The notes beneath the pieces were generated by a model. The model had not been told where the DNA came from, did no database searches, and saw only the letters and a list, made by a program, of their open reading frames with translations. 64,000 bases of DNA, from NCBI GenBank assembly GCA_013397845.1, contig VZTG01007222.1:34859-98858 (forward strand), given 5' to 3'. Positions 12,990-20,996 of the stretch are shown here, piece by piece (within the stretch, counting starts at the first letter, position 1; each line of letters opens with the position of its first letter). The DNA is from Melanocharis versteri. Taxonomy: Eukaryota > Chordata > Aves > Passeriformes > Melanocharitidae. The position numbers and the translations under genes are program-made.

Positions 12990-12995
12990 AATAAA
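12990..12995 (+). terminator. RO60: candidate distal RO60 polyadenylation signal
   Basis: AATAAA followed within 30-70 bases by TG/T-rich sequence, the last plus-strand signal before the convergent GLRX2 tail. A second AATAAA lies at 12350-12355. No transcript evidence is available here. Confidence 0.45.
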
Positions 12996-13195
12996 CTCTA
13001 TGCATATTAGACCTGCTTCACTTGGTCTTATGTTTCATGCTATTGTTGGATTGGTTGTACCGTAGTCTGCAGCTGCAGTTGAGTGCGTGAGCTGCCTGGC
13101 CCCCCTAGGAGGACATTCCTGAATGACATTCCAGACTGATACCTCACAGTGCAGAGTAAAGATGAAAGCTATCACTCTCTAAAGCTGCCAGAATA

Positions 13196-13201
13196 TTTAT
13201 T
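13196..13201 (-). terminator. GLRX2: candidate distal GLRX2 polyadenylation signal
   Basis: TTTATT on the plus strand, so AATAAA on the minus strand, about 520 bases past the GLRX2 stop and only about 200 bases from the last RO60 candidate. Confidence 0.4.
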
Positions 13202-13361
13202 CCCTTTTCTGTTCCATTGGACACATGATTTGGGAGCTGGATGATCAGGCACTAGAATACACGAGAGGCCGACATGCACACACCAGTATCACTACAAACT
13301 GGGTTTGCTTCACACTTCAGTTTGACAAAGAATTATATTTAAAGAAATCATTAAATGACAA

Positions 13362-13367
13362 TTTATT
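13362..13367 (-). terminator. GLRX2: candidate proximal GLRX2 polyadenylation signal
   Basis: Minus-strand AATAAA about 355 bases downstream of the stop codon at 13721. This is the first canonical signal after the coding sequence. Confidence 0.5.
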
Positions 13368-13720
13368 GAGACAAAGCCAGAAAGCAAACTAATGTGCAGC
13401 AAAACCTACAGGATTCTTTTTGCAGAGCCTGGACTTCCCTGGAGCAGGATCTAATCACCATGAACTGACATCACTGTCTCACTAAGAGCCCCATGAGTTA
13501 CATAATGTTTGCTGATGACCATCTGGGTTGTGGGAAAGCTGAGACAAGGACACCAGGTAATTTGCCAAGTCCATAAAATGTCTGTCAGAGTGATCTGTAA
13601 TTCAGGAAGCCATAGTTTGAGGTTGTTGAGTGCAGCTCATGCTGTGTGTCTGTGATCTTCTGAATTCATCTGAAATTCTGTTCATACAAAGGAAGACGAA
13701 GCTAAGCTAGAGATGATTGC

Positions 13721-13840
13721 TCAGTAATTTACTTTCATTTGACACTGATGAATTAAAGGAAGCAGTTTGCCTTCCTCATGAAGCTTTTGAGTATCTGTTG
13801 CACCTCCTACACAAGTCCCATTGATAAAGACTCTTGGGAC
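13721..13840 (-). CDS. GLRX2: GLRX2 exon 4, terminal
   Basis: The acceptor is ttttcttgatag; 39 codons and TGA. Encodes VPRVFINGTCVGGATDTQKL then HEEGKLLPLIHQCQMKVNY. The cis-proline loop and GG-x-TD glutathione site are intact. It carries an extra Cys109 where human GLRX2 has Phe. Confidence 0.96.
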   Translation of the reverse strand, partial: VPRVFINGTCVGGATDTQKLHEEGKLLPLIHQCQMKVNY

Positions 13841-16093
13841 CTATCAAGAAAACAAAAGTTGCATTAGTTACTTCTTGGAAAAAAGGTAAACATTCAAGCA
13901 AGCCCATGTGGACTCCAATACACACAATTATTGTGTTCTTCTAGATGTGTGTATAATATTAGTGTACAACCCATACTTTTCCATAATATTTACAGAGATG
14001 GGAAACTTCATGTGCCCCTCAAAAGTGGGATGAAGTCACTGTGTGGGTGATTGTAATAAATTCCAATAATTGAGTCAAGCGAGACTATATAAAATAAAAT
14101 ACAAGTGTTAAACACAATGGTTTAAATATACAAATGAAAAATGGCTTTGATACATCAATGATTTCAGTGGCAGTATGGAAAAAATCAACTTTGAGGGATA
14201 GCCAGAGGGGTTCTAGAAGGAGAGACAGAACCCTCCTGCAGTATTTCATTTAGCAGCTTGTATCCTAAATTTAACTGTCTCCAAACAATTAAGGACTTGC
14301 TATGGGTATAACCCAAGAGTGAGGTGTGTAGCCCAAGTTGTTACTCATTATATGTAAGAGAATATACTCACTGTTCTGCCACCGGTCATCTGTTCCAGAA
14401 CATCTTGGAACTGCCTTCCGTTTGTATTTACATCCAGTTCCACAGCTGTGTAATTCACATTCAAACCGTCGAACAGGTTTTTTGCCATTTTGCAGTATGG
14501 GCATGTTGTTTTAGAGAAAATCACCACACAGTTGTGTGAAATAATGTCCTGCATGCTCAAAAGAAAGTTAAAAGTCAGCGAGCTTCAAGCCAGTGCACTT
14601 TGAACACTATTGAACAGCCATGAAAACTAATATACAAATTAAAAACCTGCTGTTACGGTAACAAACAGGAAAATCTCTGCTGGCACCTCTGGAGGCAGGT
14701 TTGACCTGCACCTGGCTCCAAATTGAGCTCAAGGATGGTGGAGTGTGTGGTACTCTGCAGTCTGCCCAATCCGCTGCATCCCCCTGAATTGTTTAGGACA
14801 GTTTTCCCTGTCTGTAAGGCACTTGGAATGTGCCAGTGGCAAGCACAGTGACCAAAAGCAGTGGGTGGAAGATACACCCTTATCACTTTACTGTAAATTC
14901 AAGGGGAATTCCAGCTATCATTTACTATCGGTAAATTTATAAAAAAAACCCCAACCTCTAAAATACTTAACTTTACTTGGTGTCAGTAATTTTACAAGGT
15001 TCTATCCCCAATATCAACAGCAGCACTGAAGTTGAGTAGAGGTCTAAAAAAAAACGTAAAATGGGTGCAGCCTAGGAAGATCAGGTTCCAGGGCTGTGGA
15101 TAAACAAAACTGCCAGCATGACTTGATAAACATAATAAACATAGGAACAGGTTCAACAGGCAGAACTATTTACAGTATTTCTTTGTATAAATAAGAAAAG
15201 GTTTGAAGTAACTGGCTTTTATAAATGCTGGAAATCAGTAAAAGTAACATAAATAATGCTACCTGTATTTGATTCACGGCAGCATCATTAGACAATCCTA
15301 CCGAAACAGTCTGGCTGTTCCCCATTCTAGGACTAAAAAGAAATGACAGTCAGATATTCGAGCTTTCAAAGAAATGCCACATTGCCCTGTTTTGTTTCGA
15401 TATTTAACTGACTTCTCCATGTAAATTCACTTGAGCTGCAACACCTGCAGCCACCCAGGTTCTTGGGTGCCTGCAGGGAAGGGGAGCAGCGGGATGGGTG
15501 CGGCTGCGGAACAGCCCAGCGGTGCCGTTACACGGGAAACGCTCCGTGCCGGTGACAGCCACACACACACCTGTGACACCCGCGACACCGCCCGGCTGCG
15601 GCAGCAGCCCCGCGATCTCTGCCCTGCCGGGAGCCTCGGCACCCCGCCCCGATCCCAATCCCTGTCCTGACCCCTGTCCTGATCCTGATCCCAAACCCTG
15701 TCGCTCTCCCAGCCCCGATCCCGGTCCCGATCCCGATCCCGATCCCTGTCCTTGTCCTCGTCCCGGTCCCTGTCCCTGTCTCGACCCTCAATCCTAGTCC
15801 CGGTCCCGATCCCGGTCGCGATCCCGGTCCCGATCCCTGTCTTTGTCCCCGTCCCGGTCCCTGTCCCTGTCCCGACCCTAATCCCAGTCCCGGTCCCTGT
15901 CCTGATCCCAGTCCCGGTCCCGATCCCTATCTCTATCTCTATCCGTGTCCCAATCCCGATCCTTATCCCTGTCCCAGTCCCATTCCCGGTCCCGATCTCT
16001 ATCCCAGCCCGGTGCCAGTCCGGTGCCCCCGGCCCGCACTCACCGCCCCTCCAAGGCCGCCGCCGCACGGCGCAACGCCCCCTGCAGGGCCAT
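13721..16093 (-). CDS. GLRX2: GLRX2, glutaredoxin-2, complete coding sequence in four exons
   Basis: Thiol-disulfide oxidoreductase of mitochondria and nucleus that uses glutathione. Exons on the minus strand: 16093-16044, 15332-15263, 14548-14372 and 13840-13721, giving 138 codons plus TGA. Residues 1-19 (MALQGALRRAAAALEG-RPR) look like an arginine- and alanine-rich mitochondrial presequence. Met20 in exon 2 starts MGNSQT, an alternative start. Active site C56-P-Y-C59, cis-proline in T99-V-P101, GSH-binding GGATD at 111-115, C-terminal C132. Human GLRX2 has CSYC; the proline here is like GLRX1, but the overall sequence (NQIQ, DNCVVIFSK-like, GKLLPL-HQC) is GLRX2. Splice sites are all GT-AG. 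The start was chosen because it is the only ATG in exon 1 in frame, within a CpG-rich promoter. The C-terminus (QMKVNY) is shorter than human. Confidence 0.95.
13841..15262 (-). other. GLRX2: GLRX2 introns 2 and 3
   Basis: 13841-14371 and 14549-15262. AT-rich non-coding sequence. No repeat family or RNA gene recognised. Confidence 0.75.
14372..14548 (-). CDS. GLRX2: GLRX2 exon 3, catalytic exon
   Basis: The acceptor is gagcatgcag and the donor is gtgagt; 177 bases in phase 0. Begins DIISHNCVVIFSK and contains TTCPYCKMAK (active site C56/C59) and ELDVNTNGRQFQDVL, ending at GGRT. Confidence 0.97.
15263..15332 (-). CDS. GLRX2: GLRX2 exon 2 with alternative start
   Basis: The acceptor is tttctttttag and the donor is gtagca; 70 bases. 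Completes Arg17, then PR, then MGNSQTVSVGLSNDAAVNQIQ. The internal Met20 could start a protein without the presequence, as in known cytosolic or nuclear GLRX2 isoforms. Confidence 0.9.
15645..16015. repeat. degenerate hexamer array in GLRX2 intron 1 (CCCGAT/CCCGGT/CCCTGT)
   Basis: About 60 units of the form CCC-N3 on the plus strand, mostly gatCCC, ggtCCC and tgtCCC. On the minus strand, which is the GLRX2 sense strand, this reads GGG-N3 repeated, a regular G-tract spacing able to form G-quadruplexes. It fills more than half of the 711-base intron 1, ending about 30 bases from the exon 1 donor. The regular period produces long spurious frames on both strands (GTGTGIRIG-type and RSRSLS-type), which are not genes. 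Confidence 0.95.
16044..16093 (-). CDS. GLRX2: GLRX2 exon 1 (coding part), mitochondrial presequence
   Basis: Minus-strand ATG at 16093-16091; 50 coding bases then donor gtgagt. Encodes MALQGALRRAAAALEG plus two bases of Arg17. Net positive, Ala/Leu/Arg-rich and without acidic residues until Glu15, typical of a mitochondrial targeting helix. Confidence 0.85.
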
Positions 16094-16256
16094 GGCGCCA
16101 TCAGGAAGAGGCGGTGCTCCTCTCCGTCCTCACGGCGGTCCGACTCCGCTCCTCGCAGGCCCCCGCACCGCCCCCCGGGGCTGCCCGCGCTGCGCCGGGA
16201 GCGCCAGCGGCAGCGCAGGGGCAGCACAGATGCAGGGAGGGATGGGGCAGCTTTCC
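16094..16256 (-). promoter_or_regulatory. GLRX2: GLRX2 CpG-rich promoter / 5' UTR region
   Basis: GC-rich, CpG-dense sequence directly upstream of the GLRX2 start on the minus strand, without an obvious TATA box, as expected of a housekeeping promoter. The transcription start cannot be fixed from sequence. Confidence 0.55.
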
Positions 16257-16420
16257 TGAGGCGGGGTCAGAGAGGGGCTGGACTTCCCGGGATGGGGGTC
16301 AGGAGAGGCGGAAAGTGGGGCTGGATTTCCTGGGATGGGGGTCAGGAGAGGCGTAAAGTGAGGCTGGATTTCCCGGGATGCGGTCAGAAGAGGCGTAAAG
16401 AGGGGTTGGATTTCCCGGAG
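16257..16420. repeat. 43-bp minisatellite upstream of GLRX2
   Basis: About 3.7 copies of a unit containing GGCTGGATTTCCCGGGATG, GGTCAG and AGAGGCG-AAAG. The GGCTGG core recurs at about 16276, 16319 and 16362, with a GGTTGG variant near 16404. Copies carry a few substitutions and one indel. Confidence 0.92.
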
Positions 16421-17319
16421 GCCTCGGAGCCGCTCGTACTGCGGGGGAAATCGGGGAAAGGGGAGTGTGGCCTCTTGCCCGGCCGACTCTCAGATGCGGG
16501 GGTTTCGGCGGTGCCTTTGCTTTGTCCAATGTAAAACTTACTTTAAATCTTCTCCGTCCGCGTTTCTGTTGCCTGTTCTTCCTCACGTTTCTTTCCTGCC
16601 TTGCAGTTCTTCGGTCAGAAGCTGACCTGTGAAACAGGAGCGTTGGGAACGGAGTATATAACGCATGGGGGGGATGAAGAACTCCTCCACTTTTAGGTGG
16701 AGTTTGATTTTAGTCATGAGCTTATATGGGGGTTATTGACACAAAGCTGGGTCATGGTTTGGGTCATTCCTTTGGCTTAGTTCCTGTTACTTGCATTGTT
16801 CCTGCCAGAGCATGACCACAGCACCTCTCTCCCGCTCCATCCTTCGTTACAGATCTGCACTGATTTCAGCAGGGCGAGACCAACTCGCTCCGTGCTGCTC
16901 CCTGCTTTGTTCCCTCCTCTCAGAGCAGCACACCAAACTCCTGCAGGGATCCTGCTCCTAAGGGCGCAGGCAGCTTGTCCCTGCTGAACTACTGCCAATG
17001 CACACACTCCTTCTTGCTCAGCTTTCTTTTTCGGTGTTCTCCCCAGTGAAGGCAACCTTAAATGAAAAAGGAAACCAGAACTACAACATTTTCTACAAAC
17101 TTGAAAATAAATCTCTTTGCAGCTGTGTGTGCAGCTGACTGTGCACCACACCATTCCCTGCTCCCTGAGCAGCAGAATGGAGCAGAATTGAAATGAGGGG
17201 CTTTTTGGTGTCATTGTAGTGCAGTGACTGTGTGTCTCACTGAAGAAAAGTATTATTTGCAGTGCAGCAGGTGTACAGGATGTGCTTCTGAAGAGGTAGC
17301 ACTGGTTTAGAGGATACAG
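16421..17319. other. GLRX2-CDC73 intergenic DNA, proximal part
   Basis: Single-copy-looking sequence. A TATATAA lies near 16655 and a short imperfect hairpin (CTCCAC/GTGGAG) near 16690. No ORF or RNA gene supported. Confidence 0.5.
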
Positions 17320-17687
17320 TGGGTGTTAAAAACGAGGTCCAGTCTCCTGTTAAAATTCAAAGGTTTAATAGGACAATAAGGGACAGGGTATAGGGCAAAA
17401 GGTTACAGCGTCCAGGTGACATCGGGCACTCTTGGCACGGAGCCAAGAGCACACTTGCCATGGGAATAGACTCTCTTTATATACTTTTCTTATTACATCA
17501 TTCTATTGCATATTCATAGACAAGTATACATATTCAACAACTCGTTAGCATGGCTCCTCCTTGGGTCCGCCTTTTTAGAGCATGCGTAGTTTTCTTCGGA
17601 GAGTCCAGTATCTTCCTCTGTCCATCGGTGTCCAGCAGATGGTTGTTACTGATAGAGATGTCCTGGGGCAGGGGCCTGTTACACCCA
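17320..17687 (-). mobile_element. putative solo LTR (endogenous retrovirus), minus orientation
   Basis: On the minus strand the element begins TGGGTGTAACAGG and ends TTTTTAACACCCA, inverted termini of the TG...CA type. Inside are GTATATAAAGAG (TATA box) and, further on, TATTAAACC (variant polyadenylation signal) near the end, in LTR order U3-R-U5. No direct target duplication was found, so the boundaries are uncertain. Confidence 0.6.
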
Positions 17688-18283
17688 TGCTTATCCAACT
17701 AAGCAGGTGGTTTAACTGTTTTAAGCTAGCTACATTTTAACACAGTTACATTAGCCACTACATTTAAGCTAGAACAAAAAGAAGCATTTAGAAGTAATTA
17801 AAGCATTTAAAAGTGATTACATTTCTATAACAAAAGCTGCTTCCATAAGGATTGACATTACACACATAGCATTCATTATTTGCGAAAAGCCAACACTATA
17901 ATACATGCATTTATAACAGTGGGGCTTTTGGATGAGGCATGGATATGGGACTTGGCCCACTGGAAGCATTTCAAGTCCTGTTCCAATTTTCATGAGCTGT
18001 AGCTCCAGTAATAATTCCAAATCCAGTTCAGGAAATTATATTTTTTATTGGTTATGGCTTTGTCTTTTAAACACATAAATATTACTCTATACCCATTGAC
18101 AAATAAATATTGGCAGTATTTGGTATAATTCACCATGTTACTGGGTGTTGTAGTACATATTTGTGTGTTAGACTATTTCAATACCATATTTGAAATGTTA
18201 CAAATACACTCGTGGTGCTCTGCATGCCGAGTTGTTCTGACACAGATGGGGATGCTGCTAACATCTTGAAACTGAATTGTCGC
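17688..18283. other. intergenic DNA between two LTR-like segments
   Basis: AT-rich; no feature recognised. It could hold residual retroviral internal sequence, but no coding similarity is visible. Confidence 0.4.
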
Positions 18284-18530
18284 TGTTGGGGCGGACATGG
18301 CATACATGGACAGTGCCTTGGACAAGGGCAAAAAGCCGTTTATTCAAGAAAGTAGTCTCTTTAATATACTTTTGTATGTTATAATTCGTGTTATACATTC
18401 ATTGGGCACTAAACTACTACAATGGATCCACTGGCTATTATTTAACTACAATATACTACTATTGGTTACCTATAGCATAAGCATTGAAGCATTTAGAAAG
18501 ACACCAGGTGCAGACTTGTTGCTGTTTTTC
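18284..18530 (-). mobile_element. putative LTR fragment, minus orientation
   Basis: The minus strand ends in CGCCCCAACA after GAATAAACGGCTTTTTGCC and, upstream of that, AAAAGTATATTAAAGAGAC. Order TATA-like, AATAAA, then a short U5 ending in CA fits an LTR 3' half. The promoter core resembles that of the LTR at 17320-17687. The 5' boundary on the minus strand is not resolved. Confidence 0.5.
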
Positions 18531-19320
18531 TTCTTCCATTGTTTAACATTCTCACTTTTATTGACACAATATTCTCATGGGTAAAAACTAGTTATTTTTC
18601 TTCTCTCAGACTTTTCTCATAACATAAGTTAATCATGTCCAAATTAAGATCTGTGAAACCTTCAGACCAGCTGTCTGCCTCTACAAGAATTCTATAGGCT
18701 GTTGGCTTTTAGTCTGTTTTGTCAGTCTCAGCACATGTTACTTAGAGGAAGAAAAATGACCCAATTCTGCCTTTTGCAGATTCACGATGGAATAATGTTT
18801 TCTGCCAGTGTTGGAGAGTGTTAAGAAAATTCTGAGCATCAAAGGTTAGAATAAGTCATGATGAGAGCTTGCTTCGGGGCCTCAAATCCTGCAATCAGTG
18901 TTCCCCAGGGGGTACCAGTCTGTTTGGTTCTGCTGGGAATGCTATGGTCCCAGTTTCTTGAGCAGAAGAAATTAACCTGGAACTTGGAGAGAGCATGGAG
19001 AGAACACATGCCAGCTGCAGCTGTGCAGTTGCTTAGGAGAGCAAACAGAGCAAACTGAGCTCCAAGATCCCAAATTCTGCAGGGTAACGTAGGATGTGCT
19101 GTGTGGCATTACTGTTTGTCCTTCTTCAGATTTACAGGCAATATTTTCCTAATGACCTCTTTTTTGCTATGGTCTTTTGATGGCTTATTTGTATCAGAAT
19201 TAAAGAACATTTTTGTGATTGATAAAGCAGAGAATTTTCTATCTTTTTTTTACCCAGCTTTATATCCAGGATCCAGGGGATTTTCTCTCCAGCCTGCAGA
19301 GTGAGACACACAGCATCTGG
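18531..19320. other. intergenic DNA, no recognised feature
   Basis: No ORF, RNA gene or repeat family supported. Confidence 0.45.
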
Positions 19321-19590
19321 TAGAATCATAGAGTCACAGAATACCCTGGGTTGGAAGGGACCCACAAGGATCATTGAGCCAAACTCCTGTCCCTGCACAG
19401 GACACACCAATAATCCCACCATGTGTCTGAAAACATTGTCTAAAAGCTTCTGGAACTCTGGCAGGCTTGGGACCATGACCACTGCCCTGGAGGAGCCTGA
19501 CCACCCCCTGGGTGAGGGACCTTTTCCTAATATCCAGCCTAAACTTCGCTGATACTGCTTCCTGCTGTTCCCTCTGGTCCTTTTACATTG
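19321..19590 (-). mobile_element. CR1 LINE 3' fragment, minus orientation
   Basis: The left end TAGAATCATAGAGTCACAGA is the complement of the CR1 3' terminal repeat, followed by the complement of the typical CR1 tail (CTGGGTTGGAAGGGACCCAC, TCCTGTCCCTGCACAGGACA, CTGGAGGAGCCTGACCACC). No reverse transcriptase remains. The right boundary is approximate. Confidence 0.93.
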
Positions 19591-19679
19591 TTTTCTTGAG
19601 GTGTTCCTGTGGCCGTGCTGTCCCAGCCAATACCAACCATGTGCCGCTGGGCACGTGGTTGGAAGTAATGACATAAAAC

Positions 19680-19938
19680 CCTCTTGACACCTCCAAATCC
19701 CTCTCAGGGCCCTTTAAAACCTCTTTAAGTATCACTAAAACCCCTCCTAGTACACCATGAACCATCCCAGCACCCCAACCCCCCCCAAACCTCCTCAGCA
19801 CCCCCAAAATCCATTTTAGCTCTCTCAGACCCCTCCCAGCATCCCCTAAAGCCCCATTAGCACCCCCAAATCCGTTTGTGCACCCTCTAAAACCTCTTTA
19901 GCCCCACTAAAACTCTTCCCAGTGTACCACATACCATC
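19680..19938. repeat. C-rich minisatellite, left part
   Basis: Degenerate units of about 15-22 bases related to AGCACCCCCAAAATCC, for example near 19795, 19830 and 19860. It continues on the other side of the LTR at 19943-20380. Confidence 0.85.
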
Positions 19939-19942
19939 CTAG
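19939..19942. repeat. 4-bp target-site duplication, left copy (CTAG)
   Basis: CTAG directly before the LTR 5' terminus TGTGAGAG; the same four bases follow the 3' terminus at 20381-20384. Confidence 0.8.
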
Positions 19943-20380
19943 TGTGAGAGATAAGGTGATATTTTGCTGAAGCCTAAAGGTTACTAAGTTAAATAATGAA
20001 AGTTGTTGGTTCTATGTGGTGTTGTTTTTGGTTTGGATTTATTCTGGTTGGTTTATTGCTGTGAGCTGGGAGAGGGGCGGGGTTGAAGGCTTGACTGAGA
20101 GAGAGGTGGGATGAGAGGGGAGGGGACAGAAAAGTAGGCGGTCGGGAGAGAATGCAAGTTCCCGCGTACCCAGCCAATGGGAAAGGGGACAGGGACCGCC
20201 CCGGCCGGGAAAGGGTATAAAATGTAGCCATGTTGTAGAAGGGGGTGTGTGTGCTCGAGTGCCGGTGAGGGTGATACGCGTGCTGCGACTCAGCTGACTC
20301 GTAACTAGTAAACAGTTTGCTTTTGCTTCGACGACTTTGTCCCCATTCAATTGTATCAAAAAGTTAGTTCATTTCTAACA
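19943..20380 (+). mobile_element. solo LTR (ERV1-like) upstream of CDC73, sense orientation
   Basis: 438 bases, starting TGTGAGAGAT and ending TTTCTAACA (TGT...ACA), flanked by CTAG duplications; a 4-bp duplication is typical of gammaretrovirus-like (ERV1) integration. U3 contains a CCAAT box at 20174-20178, GC boxes, and TATAAAA at 20216-20222. AGTAAA near 20307 may serve as the polyadenylation signal. No internal retroviral genes remain. It interrupts a minisatellite and its 3' end is 616 bases from the CDC73 start codon, in the same direction, so it could act as an alternative promoter. Confidence 0.9.
20216..20222 (+). promoter_or_regulatory. TATA box of the solo LTR
   Basis: TATAAAA preceded 38 bases earlier by CCAAT and by GC-rich boxes. 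A canonical class II promoter layout inside the LTR. Confidence 0.75.
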
Positions 20381-20384
20381 CTAG

Positions 20385-20560
20385 CGTCCCCAATCCCCCC
20401 TCAAGCCGCCTCAACACCCTCGAAACTAGTTGTGTTTTAGCACCCCCAAGTCCATCCCAGCACCCCTAAAACTCCGTTAGCACCACCGACCCCCTTCCAG
20501 CACCCTCTAAAACCTCTCCAGCACCACCAAAACTCCTCGTTATCCCCACCCAAATCATCC
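20385..20560. repeat. C-rich minisatellite, right part
   Basis: Units such as TTAGCACCCCCAAGTCC, CAGCACCCCTAAAACTCC and CAGCACCCTCTAAAACCTC. Same family as 19680-19938, with the LTR inserted between them. Confidence 0.85.
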
Positions 20561-20996
20561 CAGCGCGCCCGGGGAGCGCGACGTAGCCCCGCGCCGTGAC
20601 TCGGCGAACACCCGGGAGCATCAAAGCTCCAGAGAAGCGAAGCAGCGCCGATGAACTTAGGCAGTGACTGTGTGTAAAGGCTCTATTTTCACACAAAACA
20701 TAGGAAAGCTCTGTGCTCAGGACGGAGAAAGCAGAGCCCTTACACCTCGCCCGGGCCGCCATGAGGGTGCCGGGGGCACGGCCGCCGTTAGGGTGAAGGG
20801 GGTGTGGCCTCCCGCCGCGCCGGCACCGCCCCCTCACGGGGGCGGGCCCACGTCGCTCCCATGGCAACGCGTCCGGCGTCGCCCCAGTAGGCGGAGCGGC
20901 GGCGTTGGCTCAGGCATTCGCGGCGGGCAGCCCAGGGAGCGCTGACGGGGTCCTGCGGCGGGCGGTGGCGGCCGGAGCGGTGGCGGCCGGGCGAAG
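20561..20996 (+). promoter_or_regulatory. CDC73: CDC73 CpG-island promoter and 5' UTR
   Basis: GC-rich, CpG-dense sequence with GC boxes (GGGGCGGGCC near 20839, AGGCGGAGC near 20891) and a palindromic CCATGGCAAC near 20859 resembling an RFX half site. It lacks a TATA box close to the start codon. The island continues into intron 1 to about 21500. Confidence 0.75.

Larger units (their letters stand above)
6578..12995 (+). other. RO60 downstream region, possible long 3' UTR
   Basis: AT-rich non-coding DNA with no convincing ORF. AATAAA occurs at 6789, near 9431 and 11466, at 12350 and at 12990. A (TA)n microsatellite sits at 11316-11347. No transposon recognised. It lies between the CR1 insertion and the tail of GLRX2 and may be transcribed as extended RO60 3' UTR. 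Confidence 0.5.

Noticed and set aside
15427..16534. Frames of 266 and 260 codons on opposite strands over the GLRX2 promoter and intron 1
   Set aside because: They are produced by the stop-free hexamer array (period 6) plus GC-rich flanks; they consist of GTGTGIRIG- or PVPIPV-type repeats and conflict with the clear GLRX2 exons.
19132..19674. 180-codon minus-strand frame
   Set aside because: It spans the CR1 tail at 19321-19590 and unrelated flanking DNA; not a CR1 reverse transcriptase segment and not a gene.
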